Shown here in pieces: positions 17,927 through 25,114 of a stretch of DNA of 64,000 nt. The position numbers and the translations under genes were made by a program. The first letter of the stretch is position 1, and each line of letters starts with the position of its first letter. A model generated the notes under the pieces. The model saw only the letters and a list, made by a program, of their open reading frames with translations. It did not search any database and was not told the origin of the DNA. The stretch spans positions 124,001-188,000 of the forward strand of contig CBDESR010000002.1 in the NCBI GenBank assembly GCA_965242615.1, written 5' to 3'. This stretch comes from CBDBCU01 sp965242615. Lineage in GTDB: Bacteria; Chloroflexota; Dehalococcoidia; Lucifugimonadales; UBA3495.

Positions 17927-18184
17927 TTACTCCACGAACTGCAATTGCAGCTCCGTATACTCCTCCACTCCCGGAAACCCGGCTTGCGCCAGCGTCTCCT
18001 CCAGCGCGCTTTTCCCGTCCTGAACCTCAATCCAGGAACGCATCAGGCTAATCAAATTGTCCTGGGCTTGGGCGGCGGTTTCCCCCTCGGCTTCCAGCTC
18101 CAAGGCGTCCAGGCGGGCGATATAGCGGCCGTCGGACTGCTGCACTTGGGCGGTCAAAACCGTTGGCTCGAGGATTGGCGTCAC
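17927..18184 (-). CDS. Small HicB-like protein 1 inside the nuo operon
   Basis: 85 residues starting with GTG at 18184, five bases after the nuoC stop. The sequence VLTAQVQQSDGRYIARLDAL then ELEAEGETAAQAQDNLISLM follows the HicB-like beta-beta-beta-alpha pattern (GRYIA..... EGET..EA..NL). It resembles the next small gene in length and layout, so the pair may be diverged tandem duplicates. There is no DNA-binding tail and no HicA toxin nearby. Its position inside a respiratory operon is unusual; the role is not known. Confidence 0.6.
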   Translation of the reverse strand: MTPILEPTVLTAQVQQSDGRYIARLDALELEAEGETAAQAQDNLISLMRSWIEVQDGKSALEETLAQAGFPGVEEYTELQLQFVE

Positions 18185-18189
18185 TGTTG

Positions 18190-18729
18190 CTAAAACTCCC
18201 GGTACTCGTAAAAGGGAAACTCTTTCCGCCCCGGAAAGCCCTCAAACCCTTCATACAGCAGCAGCGGCGCCTCGTCCGGATTCCCCTCGAAAGAGACTCC
18301 GAACAAATCCCGCGCTTCCCGCTCGTACCATTCCGCCGCCGGCCAAATCCCCGCCACCGACGGCAGGCGCGGGTCAGCATAAGGCACCTCGGCCTTGATG
18401 ACCAGCATCCCCGCGGTCTCAATGGAATGGAGAAAATAAACCAGCTGAAAATAGCTTTCGTAGTCCACGCAGGAAAGACAATGCAGCATCGTCAGCGCCA
18501 ACCGGGCATCCTCTTTAGCCCGCCGGCACGCCCGCTCAATCGCCGCCGCCGCCATTTTCACCTGCGGTAGGTCTCCCAATACGCCCGGCTCGGGATCCAA
18601 GTCCCCCAGAACTTCCTGCGCCGCCGTCAGCGTTTCCCGCCCCCGGTCCGACAGAACCGAATAGTCGGGTTGCGCGGCGGCATCCCCGGCTTCCCCGTGG
18701 CCGGCGGCTTGTCTAGTTGCCGCTGCCAC
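18190..18729 (-). CDS. nuoC: Complex I 30-kDa subunit C (operon 1)
   Basis: Peripheral-arm scaffold subunit, 179 residues from a GTG at 18729. The fold is supported by LSCVDYESYFQLVYFLHSIE, VPYADPRLPSVAGIWPAAEWYEREA-like segments (WYEREARDLFGVSFEGNPD) and the terminal GRKEFPFYEYREF. The GTG start overlaps the nuoB stop by 17 bases and is preceded by AGGA; an earlier start would lie deep in nuoB. The first ~70 residues are Ala-rich and less conserved. Confidence 0.93.
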   Translation of the reverse strand: MAAATRQAAGHGEAGDAAAQPDYSVLSDRGRETLTAAQEVLGDLDPEPGVLGDLPQVKMAAAAIERACRRAKEDARLALTMLHCLSCVDYESYFQLVYFLHSIETAGMLVIKAEVPYADPRLPSVAGIWPAAEWYEREARDLFGVSFEGNPDEAPLLLYEGFEGFPGRKEFPFYEYREF

Positions 18730-19246
18730 TCTTGGCGTCCTGCATAATCTTTTCCTGAAGTTTAAGGATACCGAACAGCAGCGCCTCCGGCCGCGGCGGA
18801 CATCCCGGCACATAAACATCCACCGGGATGATATGGTCAACCCCCATCACCACCGAATAGGAGCGGTAATAAGGGCCGCCATTCGTAGCGCAACTCCCCA
18901 TCGCGATAACCCACTTCGGATCCGGCATCTGCTCGTACAGCAGGCGGATAGGCTCCGCCATTTTCTTGACCACCGTCCCCGCCACAATCATCACATCCGA
19001 CTGCCGCGGCGACGGCCAGGTCACTACCCCGAACCGGTCGAAATCGTGATGCGCCATATAGGTGGAAATCATCTCGATGGCGCAGCAAGCCAAGCCGAAA
19101 CTCAGCATCCACAGCGACGACTTGCGGGACAGGGCGAAAAGCTGCTCGCTGGTAGTGGTAATCACCCCCGGCGCCCTGCCAGACATAGCCTGATTCAACA
19201 GACTCGGCGCCGGCCGATTCCCCGGCCCCAGAATTATTTCTGCCAT
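18713..19246 (-). CDS. nuoB: Complex I iron-sulfur subunit B (operon 1)
   Basis: Holds the terminal [4Fe-4S] cluster N2 that reduces quinone. 177 residues from ATG 19246 (MAEIILGPGN). Cluster ligands Cys54 and Cys55 (LACCAIEM), Cys119 (GSCATNGGP) and Cys149 (VPGCPPRPEAL) are all present. The start overlaps the end of nuoA by 13 bases; the longer open frame upstream belongs inside nuoA and was rejected. Confidence 0.97.
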   Translation of the reverse strand: MAEIILGPGNRPAPSLLNQAMSGRAPGVITTTSEQLFALSRKSSLWMLSFGLACCAIEMISTYMAHHDFDRFGVVTWPSPRQSDVMIVAGTVVKKMAEPIRLLYEQMPDPKWVIAMGSCATNGGPYYRSYSVVMGVDHIIPVDVYVPGCPPRPEALLFGILKLQEKIMQDAKSGSGN

Positions 19247-19629
19247 TCCAGAACCCCTTTCCGCCAGCCGTAAATGATGGCAAAGAACAGCACCCCCAGA
19301 AACAGCAGCATCGCGTAAAAGGGAATGGCATTCCCCAAATCCCGCTGCTCCAGAAAGATGACCGCCCACGGAAACAGAAACACCGCTTCCACATCAAAGA
19401 TGAGGAACAGAATGGCGAAAATGTAGAACCGCAGGTTGATATTCGACCAGGAAAAGCGCGCCGGTACGATGCCGCATTCGTAGGTCGAGAGTTTCGTCGG
19501 GTTAGGGCGGCGCGAGGACAGAATGCGGGAAGCCAGAAACATCCCCCCGATAGCCACCAAGGCGACAATGGCGGCGAGAGCCACCATCGTCCAGTTGCCG
19601 AAAAACAGGTTAGGGTCGAAAGTCTGCAC
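19234..19629 (-). CDS. nuoA: Complex I membrane subunit A (operon 1)
   Basis: Three-helix membrane subunit, 131 residues if started at the GTG at 19629. Core motif KLSTYECGIVP and FLIFDVEAVFLFPWAV are diagnostic. A longer frame begins with a GTG at 19692, but that codon lies on the promoter: the -10 element is at 19683-19688, so transcription should begin near 19676 and the upstream GTG cannot be used. No strong Shine-Dalgarno site precedes 19629. First gene of the operon. Confidence 0.9.
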   Translation of the reverse strand: MQTFDPNLFFGNWTMVALAAIVALVAIGGMFLASRILSSRRPNPTKLSTYECGIVPARFSWSNINLRFYIFAILFLIFDVEAVFLFPWAVIFLEQRDLGNAIPFYAMLLFLGVLFFAIIYGWRKGVLEWQK

Positions 19630-19682
19630 TTCAGATACCGCCGGCCGGGTAAAATCCCCCGCTGGGAAAGATAACGGGGGTA

Positions 19683-19711
19683 ATAATAGCACTGGCGGGA
19701 AAGGGTGTCAA
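19683..19711 (-). promoter_or_regulatory. Sigma70-type promoter of complex I operon 1
   Basis: On the minus strand: -35 TTGACA (19711-19706), exactly 17 bases, then -10 TATTAT (19688-19683). Expected transcription start near 19676, about 47 bases before the chosen nuoA start. The insertion sequence at 19779 lies 68 bases upstream of the -35 element and leaves the promoter core intact. Confidence 0.75.
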
Positions 19712-19778
19712 TTGTGATTCCGCCTAGTATTCTTATCATTAAAGTAACAAAAGGAACCGTCGGCCCTGTCCTTCCCCC

Positions 19779-19801
19779 GGCATTGTTTCAGAAAGTGTTG
19801 G
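19779..19801 (+). repeat. Left terminal inverted repeat of insertion sequence A
   Basis: 23 bases that pair with 20923-20945 in inverted orientation, 18 of 23 identical. Begins GGCATTGTTT. Confidence 0.65.
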
Positions 19802-19878
19802 GAGGGAGCGGATTGCAAAAAGGCTGAACCGCCGTAGAATGGATTAAGCTCAAATCAGTTCTCCGGACGGTTCAACCG

Positions 19879-20879
19879 ATGCTTATCTTAAAACTAGCCG
19901 AGCAGCGTGTCCAGACCCAGCCCCTCCCGCCGCAGCGGTGTTCCGGTTGTGGCGGTCAAACCTGGCAAAAGTGGGGCGGTCAGCGGCAGCGCGCTTTAAC
20001 TGATGTGCAGATCAAACGCATCCGGACCCAACGCTATCGGTGCGTGGCTTGCGGCAAAACCACCACGGCCCGGCCGTTGGGAGTCGGCCGGGGCCGGCGC
20101 AGCCAGCCCTTTACCGCCCTGCTGGGGATGTTGTATGCCCTGGGCTTGAGCACCGGGGTATTGAGGTCATCGCGGGTCTGCTGGGCTATTCGGTGGACCA
20201 TGTGACCAGTTGGCGGGAAGTGCAGCGGTTGGGCCGGGCGGTGCGGCGGCGACTGCCGGCGGGCCGGGTGCGGATAGTAGGAGTGGACGAAACCTGGCTG
20301 CGGGTGCGCGGTAAATCCCGGCCGGTGAGGGTGGTAGTGGGCCGGGACGGGCGTATGGTGGGATTGAAGTTGACCGGCCCGGGCTTTGACTATGGGCAAT
20401 GGTTCCAGGAATTGGCGGAGCAGCTGGGGGTGGCAGTGGTGGTAACCGATGACGCCAGCGAATATGCCGGGCCCATTGCGGACGCCGGGCTAGGGCGTCC
20501 GCAATGTATGGCGCTTATGCAGCGCACCTTGGGTCGTTGGAAAGGACGCCTGAAACTGGACTTGCGGGAAGCTTGGGGGGAATTGCTGGCGCAAATGTCC
20601 CAACTGGTCAAGGAGTTGCCCGCCGATGGTGCTGCGCGGTTGCACCATTGGGCCCGAGACCCGGCCTTGCCTCGGGAGTTGCGCCGGTTGGCGGTGCATT
20701 TACCGGAACGCTGGCGACAGATGACCTTGCATCAAAGAGAACCCGGAGTACCCAATAGCACTAATTGGCTGGAGGGACGGTTCGGACGGATTAAACCCCG
20801 CTATCGGTTGCCCCGGGGGCTGAAAAGCGCCGCCGGGGCGGCTAACTTTATGGCGGTGTTGGGCGATGTATTGAAATAG
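19879..20879 (+). pseudogene. DDE transposase of insertion sequence A, interrupted by a -1 frameshift
   Basis: The N-terminal part (19879 onward) has a zinc ribbon, Cys21/Cys24 and Cys55/Cys58 (CSGC, CVAC), then TARPLGVGRGRR and a helix ending at LGLSTG. The remainder continues in the -1 frame from about 20163: IEVIAGLLGYSVDHVTSWRE, catalytic Asp in VDETWLRVRGKSRP, second Asp in VTDDASEY, and Glu in NSTNWLEGRFGRIKPRY. The switch point falls on the run GGGG at about 20161-20164 (codons ACC GGG). Either one base was lost, which inactivates the gene, or the GGGG run serves programmed -1 frameshifting. I favour mutation because no canonical slippery heptamer is in frame. Ends at 20879, 43 bases before the right inverted repeat. 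Confidence 0.7.
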
Positions 20880-20922
20880 GCCAGCGACTGTTGACCGCCT
20901 AACCCGACCGCCGCCCGGACTG

Positions 20923-20945
20923 CCAACATTTTTGGGAACAGTGCC
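20923..20945 (-). repeat. Right terminal inverted repeat of insertion sequence A
   Basis: Inverted match to 19779-19801 (18 of 23). Ends only 17 bases before the start of the next transposase, so the second element has little or no left flank of its own here. Confidence 0.65.
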
Positions 20946-20962
20946 AGTCGGGCTCGGCCAAG

Positions 20963-22206
20963 TTGGAGCACTTTGAGCTTTTTACTGGGCAAAGGGACTT
21001 GGAGAGGGTTTTCGCGGAGTTGAACTTGCCATCCTTAGCTCAGAGATTAGAACCAGAGTGCCCCGACCCGAGGGGGCGGCCGCGGTACTCGCGGTTGGCG
21101 TTTCTGCAGGCCTTTTTCCTGGCTAGGGCCAGGGGCTGGGAGAGCACGGCGCAATTGGTAAGGGAGTTACAGTTGAACGCGGCATTTGCATATTTCTGCG
21201 GCTTCACGGAAGTGGGCGTCGGACAGGCTGTCGTTATCAGGGTACCGCATCGGACTACTTTCTCCCGGGCCTTTGCCGAGGTTTGCCGAGGGCTTCCTCT
21301 GTTGGAAGCCCAGCTCCGAGAGATTGCGCGGGAGTACGCTTCCCTTGTCGAGGGTTTCGGGGAAGATTTAGTAGTAGATGCTTCGGTTGTGCCGACCAAT
21401 GCCAACCCTACTAAGCGGCCTAAGGGCGGGCTGTCCCGGTATACTGATCCAGATGCCGGCATTGCGGTGAAGAACTCGCCGCGTTCTCTGGACGGCAAGG
21501 TAAAAGTACTTGGCTACAGCTGTCATTCGGCAGTGGATGCGAAGACCGGTTGTTTGCTGGACCTGGTAGTTTCGCCGGGCGGAGTCCATGAAACGACATT
21601 GCTGGGCGGGGTGGTTGACCGACTGCTGGAGCGGCATCCGCAACTGCCTTTCCGTTCTTTGATTACCGACCGGGGCTACGACTCCAAGCTGAATAACGAG
21701 ATGTTGTATAAGATAGGGATTAACCCGGTGATTCACAAGCGGCGGCCGCGGGGAGGAGGCTTGCACGACGGGATTTATACTACCGAAGGGACTCCTACTT
21801 GTGTCGGCAGGCAACCAATGATTTTGCGGGTACCGACCCGCGGACCAAGCAGCGGTTGTATCGGTCTTCTCCAGAAGGCTGTCATTTGAAAGGCCAGGTT
21901 CTGTTCACCAGGTTCTGCGATAGTGAGGTAAGGGTGAACCCGGAGGATGACATTCGTCTGTTCGGAGGCGCGTTGCGTCGGGACGGGACGGAGTGGCGGG
22001 CCAAGTACCGGATGCGCTGGACGGTGGAGCGGCTGTTTTCCGAGTGGAAAAGGGAGGGGCATATCGAGCGACACCATTTCCGGGGGAAGGATAAAATCGA
22101 AACTCTGGTTATCCTTCAAGCCGTGTTCTCAGCAGCCAAAGTTTTGAGTCGGTTGCGTCAGGGAGAGACTGCCGGGCTGCATCGGGGGATATGGACGGTA
22201 AAGTGA
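20963..22206 (+). pseudogene. IS1182/IS4-like DDE transposase (insertion sequence B), frameshifted
   Basis: About 414 residues in two frames. The N-terminal part has a DUF772-like helical region (LAFLQAFFLARARGW, FCGF), then the first catalytic Asp in LVVDASVVPT, the second in LITDRGYDSK. After the conserved TPTCVGRQPM (about 21820) the frame shifts by -1 and continues DFAGTDPRTKQRLYRSSPEG, with the final Glu in MRWTVERLFSEWKREGH. The break is near a TTTT run at 21823-21826, so a one-base loss is likely and the element is probably dead. Start TTG at 20963 is uncertain. I could not find inverted repeats for it; its left end may have been disrupted by insertion sequence A. Confidence 0.7.
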
Positions 22207-22538
22207 GTGCGGGTCACGGAAACGTGTCTTGGCGAGTGATTAGTCGCCTGTCCCAAGCGATCGGAACTGTCTGAAGGCATGTCGGGGTAGTCTGGGTGTT
22301 TGATTTAGACAAGGACTTTATGTTTTACGGGGCGTCTTAAAGACGTCCTGTATTTTTGTGGCGCGATGCCAGTATTTTCAGATTCTGGAGAATTACGGAT
22401 TTCGTCACAATAGGTTAATAATTTTCTTGAGGTGCTGTTTTTTGCACTGAGCTAACGCCGCGTCTCCGGCTTGACGCCGGCACCTTTTCTGCTTATCCTT
22501 ACCTTGAAAATCGGCATCCTGACATTTAAGGAGCAGCT
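22207..22538. other. 332-bp non-coding stretch, right flank of insertion sequence B
   Basis: Less GC-rich than the surroundings, with T-rich tracts (TATTTTTGTGG, TAATAATTTTC). It likely holds the right end of insertion sequence B and the leader of the next gene. The near-palindrome CGTCTTAAAGACG lies near 22336 and a GC-rich hairpin candidate CGTCTCCGGCTTGACGCCGGC near 22460. No gene, and no inverted repeat that I can pair with the left side. Confidence 0.4.
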
Positions 22539-22970
22539 ATGACGCAGCAAGCCGCCCCCGCCATTACGCCGCCGGTGCCGCAGCCGGAGTCGGATTTCTA
22601 TTGGGAGAAGTGCCAGGAGCATCAGTTGTGGCTGCGGTACTGCCGGGACTGCAACACCGCCTACTTCTACCCCCGGGATCTTTGCCCGGCGTGTTTTTCC
22701 CGCAACACCGCCTGGATCCAGAGCAGCGGGCGCGGCACGGTGCACACTTTCTGCATCGTCCACCGGGCGCCCACGCCGGCTTTCCGCGACCGGACGCCCT
22801 ATGTGCCGGCGGTGGTGGAACTGGACGAGGGCGCGCGCATCTGCACCAACCTGGTGGAAGTGGCGCCGGAACCGACCGCCATCCGCTGCGGTATGGCCGT
22901 GGAAGTGGTCTTTGAGGATTTGACCGACGCCATCAGCCTGCCCAAGTTCCGCCCGGCGGCGACGGCATAG
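22539..22970 (+). CDS. Zn-ribbon/OB-fold DUF35-type protein
   Basis: 143 residues. A rubredoxin-like zinc ribbon (Cys35, Cys38, Cys49, Cys52; YCRDC and LCPAC) is followed by a small OB fold (GRGTVHTFCIVHRAPTPAF, YVPAVVELDEG). Family members pair with thiolases or with enoyl-CoA hydratase-like partners (ChsH2-type) in acyl-CoA metabolism and bind CoA compounds. No thiolase is adjacent here, so the partner must be elsewhere. The start ATG follows AAGGAGCAGCT, a strong ribosome site. Next gene downstream is a carboxymuconolactone-decarboxylase-like protein, same strand, 55 bases away. Confidence 0.85.
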   Translation: MTQQAAPAITPPVPQPESDFYWEKCQEHQLWLRYCRDCNTAYFYPRDLCPACFSRNTAWIQSSGRGTVHTFCIVHRAPTPAFRDRTPYVPAVVELDEGARICTNLVEVAPEPTAIRCGMAVEVVFEDLTDAISLPKFRPAATA

Positions 22971-23025
22971 CAACTCCGGGCAATACCCGGCCCAGTACCC
23001 CAAAATGCAATCCGGAGGAAGGATT

Positions 23026-23331
23026 ATGACTACCCCCAATCCGGCGCGGGAAGTCGCCCCGAAAATGGCGGAACTCAGTGCCAATGTCCTCTTTGGCGAT
23101 GTTTGGGAACGCCCGGAGCTGTCCAAGCGGGACCGCAGCCTGATTACCGTGGCTACCTTGGTGGCTTTGTACCGCACCGACCAGCTGCGCGGCCATATCA
23201 ACCGCGCCCTGGACAACGGCGTTACCCAAGAGGAAATTGGCGAGGTCATCACTCACATTGCCTTTTACGCCGGCTGGCCGACCGCCGCCAATGCCGTGCG
23301 GGTGGCTAAAGAAGTTTTTGACTCCCGGTAG
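23026..23331 (+). CDS. Carboxymuconolactone decarboxylase-like (AhpD superfamily) protein
   Basis: 101 residues with the CMD fold: KRDRSLITVATLVALYR, LRGHINRALDNGVTQEEIGE and ITHIAFYAGWPTAANAV. The redox CxxC of AhpD-type members is absent, so the gamma-carboxymuconolactone decarboxylase-like or uncharacterised subgroup fits better. The ATG at 23026 follows GGAGGAAGGATT. Probably co-transcribed with the DUF35 gene. Substrate unknown; many members act on, or merely bind, small aromatic or acyl compounds. Confidence 0.85.
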   Translation: MTTPNPAREVAPKMAELSANVLFGDVWERPELSKRDRSLITVATLVALYRTDQLRGHINRALDNGVTQEEIGEVITHIAFYAGWPTAANAVRVAKEVFDSR

Positions 23332-23344
23332 GCGCAAATCCCGG

Positions 23345-24214
23345 TCAGCCCCTTCCCCTTAAACCGGCGATTACCTGCTGCGCCGCCGCATAGTTGCGCC
23401 GGCCGCCGGGTAGGATACCCGGCACCAGGTAGATGTTCAGTAACCCGGCGGCGCGGAAAGCGGCGTACAGTTCCAATGCCTGGTCCACGGGAGAACGCCC
23501 GGCGGCGATTTCCGCCCAAGCCGCCGCCGGCGTGGGGCCAAAGGCAATCCCGCCCGGCTCTAAAATCTGCAATCCATAAAAAACCGGCGCCGGCAACCGC
23601 TCCCCGGCAAGGGCGGCGTAAGCCTCTTGAAACCGTATAGCAATTGCTGGGTCATAAATCGGCTGGGTGATGAGGAAATGGGCCCCGGCGGCGATTTTGC
23701 GGCGGGTCAACCTTACTTCCCGTTGCCAGTCCCGGCCCAAGTCGACGGTAGCGCCAATGCAAAAGTCGGTAGGCGCAACCAGTTCAGCATTGCGGAAATC
23801 CCGCCCCCGGTTCAGCGCGGCTATAGCGGCGATTAGTTCCGTAGGCCGGTAATCGGCAACGGTTAGCGGCCGTCCCGGGTCGGCGGGATGGAACGGGTCG
23901 CCGGCGGCCACCACTACATTGCTCAACCCCAACAACTGCGCCCCCAATAGCTGGGATTGCAGGGACAAGCGGTTCGCGTCCCGGGTAATCAGGGTAAAAG
24001 CCGTTTCCCGCCCGGTCTGCCGCCGGATGTGCGCCGCGACCATCGCGGAGTCGGCCCGCACCGCCCGGCCGGGGCAGTAGCCCACCAGCAGAAAGTCGGC
24101 ATCCGGGAAAGACTCGGGCAAGTCCGCCGCATTGCCGGAACGCGGCGGGGAAATATCACAGATGATTACCGGCCGCCCGGCCGTTTCCGCGCAGCCGTCG
24201 GTAACTTTTACCAT
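23345..24214 (-). CDS. Methylenetetrahydrofolate reductase-like (MetF-type) protein
   Basis: 289 residues with a TIM-barrel pattern of the MTHFR family, closest in layout to the reductase half of bifunctional homocysteine methyltransferase/MTHFR proteins: ISPPRSGNAAD near the start, TLITRDANRLSLQSQLLGAQ, LGLSNVVVAAGDP, GATVDLGRDW and AAGAHFLITQPIYDP. It would reduce 5,10-methylene-THF using flavin. The family motif RDRN appears here as RDAN, and the N-terminal Glu of the usual EFFPP/EIxPP motif is Asp (CDISPP), so activity is not assured. ATG at 24214 chosen since it lies past the end of the upstream gene (24250). Convergent with the CMD gene. Confidence 0.75.
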   Translation of the reverse strand: MVKVTDGCAETAGRPVIICDISPPRSGNAADLPESFPDADFLLVGYCPGRAVRADSAMVAAHIRRQTGRETAFTLITRDANRLSLQSQLLGAQLLGLSNVVVAAGDPFHPADPGRPLTVADYRPTELIAAIAALNRGRDFRNAELVAPTDFCIGATVDLGRDWQREVRLTRRKIAAGAHFLITQPIYDPAIAIRFQEAYAALAGERLPAPVFYGLQILEPGGIAFGPTPAAAWAEIAAGRSPVDQALELYAAFRAAGLLNIYLVPGILPGGRRNYAAAQQVIAGLRGRG

Positions 24215-24249
24215 AGCAATCCGGGCGGGCAAAACGGCGGGATGGCGGC

Positions 24250-24999
24250 TTAACTTTCCAGCTTTTCCAGATATTCCCGGAAAATCCGGATGGACTTCTG
24301 CTCCGACATCCCCAAGTAGTAGCGGATACCCTGCACATACTCCACCACATCCCGGGGCAGCATCAGCAGGTTCTCCCGGGGTTCGGAAATGTGGTACAAG
24401 TGGTCCACGCCATCCTCCAACCCCACATAAAGGGTATCCTCGAGGATGGCTAACGATTTGGAATCCACATCGGTACGCGCCATCCAACGGGCGATGACCA
24501 AAGGCAGGCGCAACCAGTTATACCACTCCTCGCCCAAGTCGTAGCGGTGGGGAAAGCCGCGGGCGCCCCGCCGCTGCCGCAAGCCGGCATCGCCGCTGAC
24601 CACAAAGGCGGTATGCTCCTCCTGCCGGGATACATAGGCTTGCGGCCGGATGGCGTACTTCTGCTCCAGCAGCACCCGCAGCAGCTGCCCCGCCGTTACC
24701 GACTCCGCGGGAATGGCAATGCGGGCGTCAGTCAGTTCGGCGATGGGACTTTGGGAATAGAGGAACATACTGCCGGCCCGGTCGGTGCTGGCAATGCAAA
24801 ACCCGCCGACCGGCTGAAAAATGCCCTCTTTGCCGAAAGTGTCCACAATCGGCACCGGGGCGGCGTCGATAAGCCCCTGCTCCAGATCGGCGGCCGCCCG
24901 CTGCGGCGTGGTATCCACCAGTTGCAGCCCCCGCCGCACCGTGTCAAAGTAAAAGGGTTCGCAAATCATATAGGGGACACGCCCCACTTTCAGCGTCAT
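24250..24999 (-). CDS. MqnA-like periplasmic-binding-fold protein (putative menaquinone/futalosine pathway)
   Basis: 249 residues. Start LKVGRVPYMICEPFYFD, then GLIDAAPVPIVDTFG, GSMFLYSQSPIAELTDARIAIPAES and TAGQLLRVLLEQKYAIRP follow the MqnA/MqnD (VitK2_biosynth) pattern; MqnA dehydrates chorismate to 3-enolpyruvylbenzoate in the futalosine route. The Asn usually found after the PY/SYLN segment is not present (YMICEP), so a paralogue with another job is possible. ATG at 24999 chosen because the family begins within a few residues of KVG-R; the frame is open to 25062. A downstream MTHFR-like gene starts 35 bases beyond its stop. Confidence 0.6.
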   Translation of the reverse strand: MTLKVGRVPYMICEPFYFDTVRRGLQLVDTTPQRAAADLEQGLIDAAPVPIVDTFGKEGIFQPVGGFCIASTDRAGSMFLYSQSPIAELTDARIAIPAESVTAGQLLRVLLEQKYAIRPQAYVSRQEEHTAFVVSGDAGLRQRRGARGFPHRYDLGEEWYNWLRLPLVIARWMARTDVDSKSLAILEDTLYVGLEDGVDHLYHISEPRENLLMLPRDVVEYVQGIRYYLGMSEQKSIRIFREYLEKLES

Positions 25000-25114
25000 A
25001 CACCGTTCCCAACTTTCAGATTCCGGCTGGTCGGCTACCGATTCTAGGGAAACTCCGTCCACTGGTCAAGGGAATAGCCGGCAAGCCAGGGTTTCCCTTG
25101 GGCTAGGGACTGGA

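Larger units (their letters stand above)
19779..20945 (+). mobile_element. Insertion sequence A with 23-bp imperfect terminal inverted repeats
   Basis: About 1167 bp. The left end (19779-19801, GGCATTGTTTCAGAAAG...) and the reverse complement of the right end (20923-20945, GGCACTGTTCCCAAAAA...) agree at 18 of 23 positions. The interior holds one transposase gene in two frames. No clear target-site duplication is visible outside the repeats. The GGCACTGTT terminus is reminiscent of IS6-family ends, but the protein has an N-terminal zinc finger and is larger than typical IS6 transposases, so the family is left open. It sits upstream of the complex I promoter. Confidence 0.7.

Noticed and set aside
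17653..18184. A HicAB toxin-antitoxin system
   Set aside because: Only HicB-like proteins are present; there is no HicA toxin and no DNA-binding domain on either protein.
19629..19692. NuoA (operon 1) starting at the GTG at 19692
   Set aside because: That codon overlaps the promoter; the -10 element is at 19683-19688, so the codon would not be in the mRNA.
20161..20164. A canonical programmed -1 frameshift site in insertion sequence A
   Set aside because: The GGGG run is not part of an in-frame X-XXY-YYZ heptamer, so a simple one-base loss is more likely; kept only as an open question.
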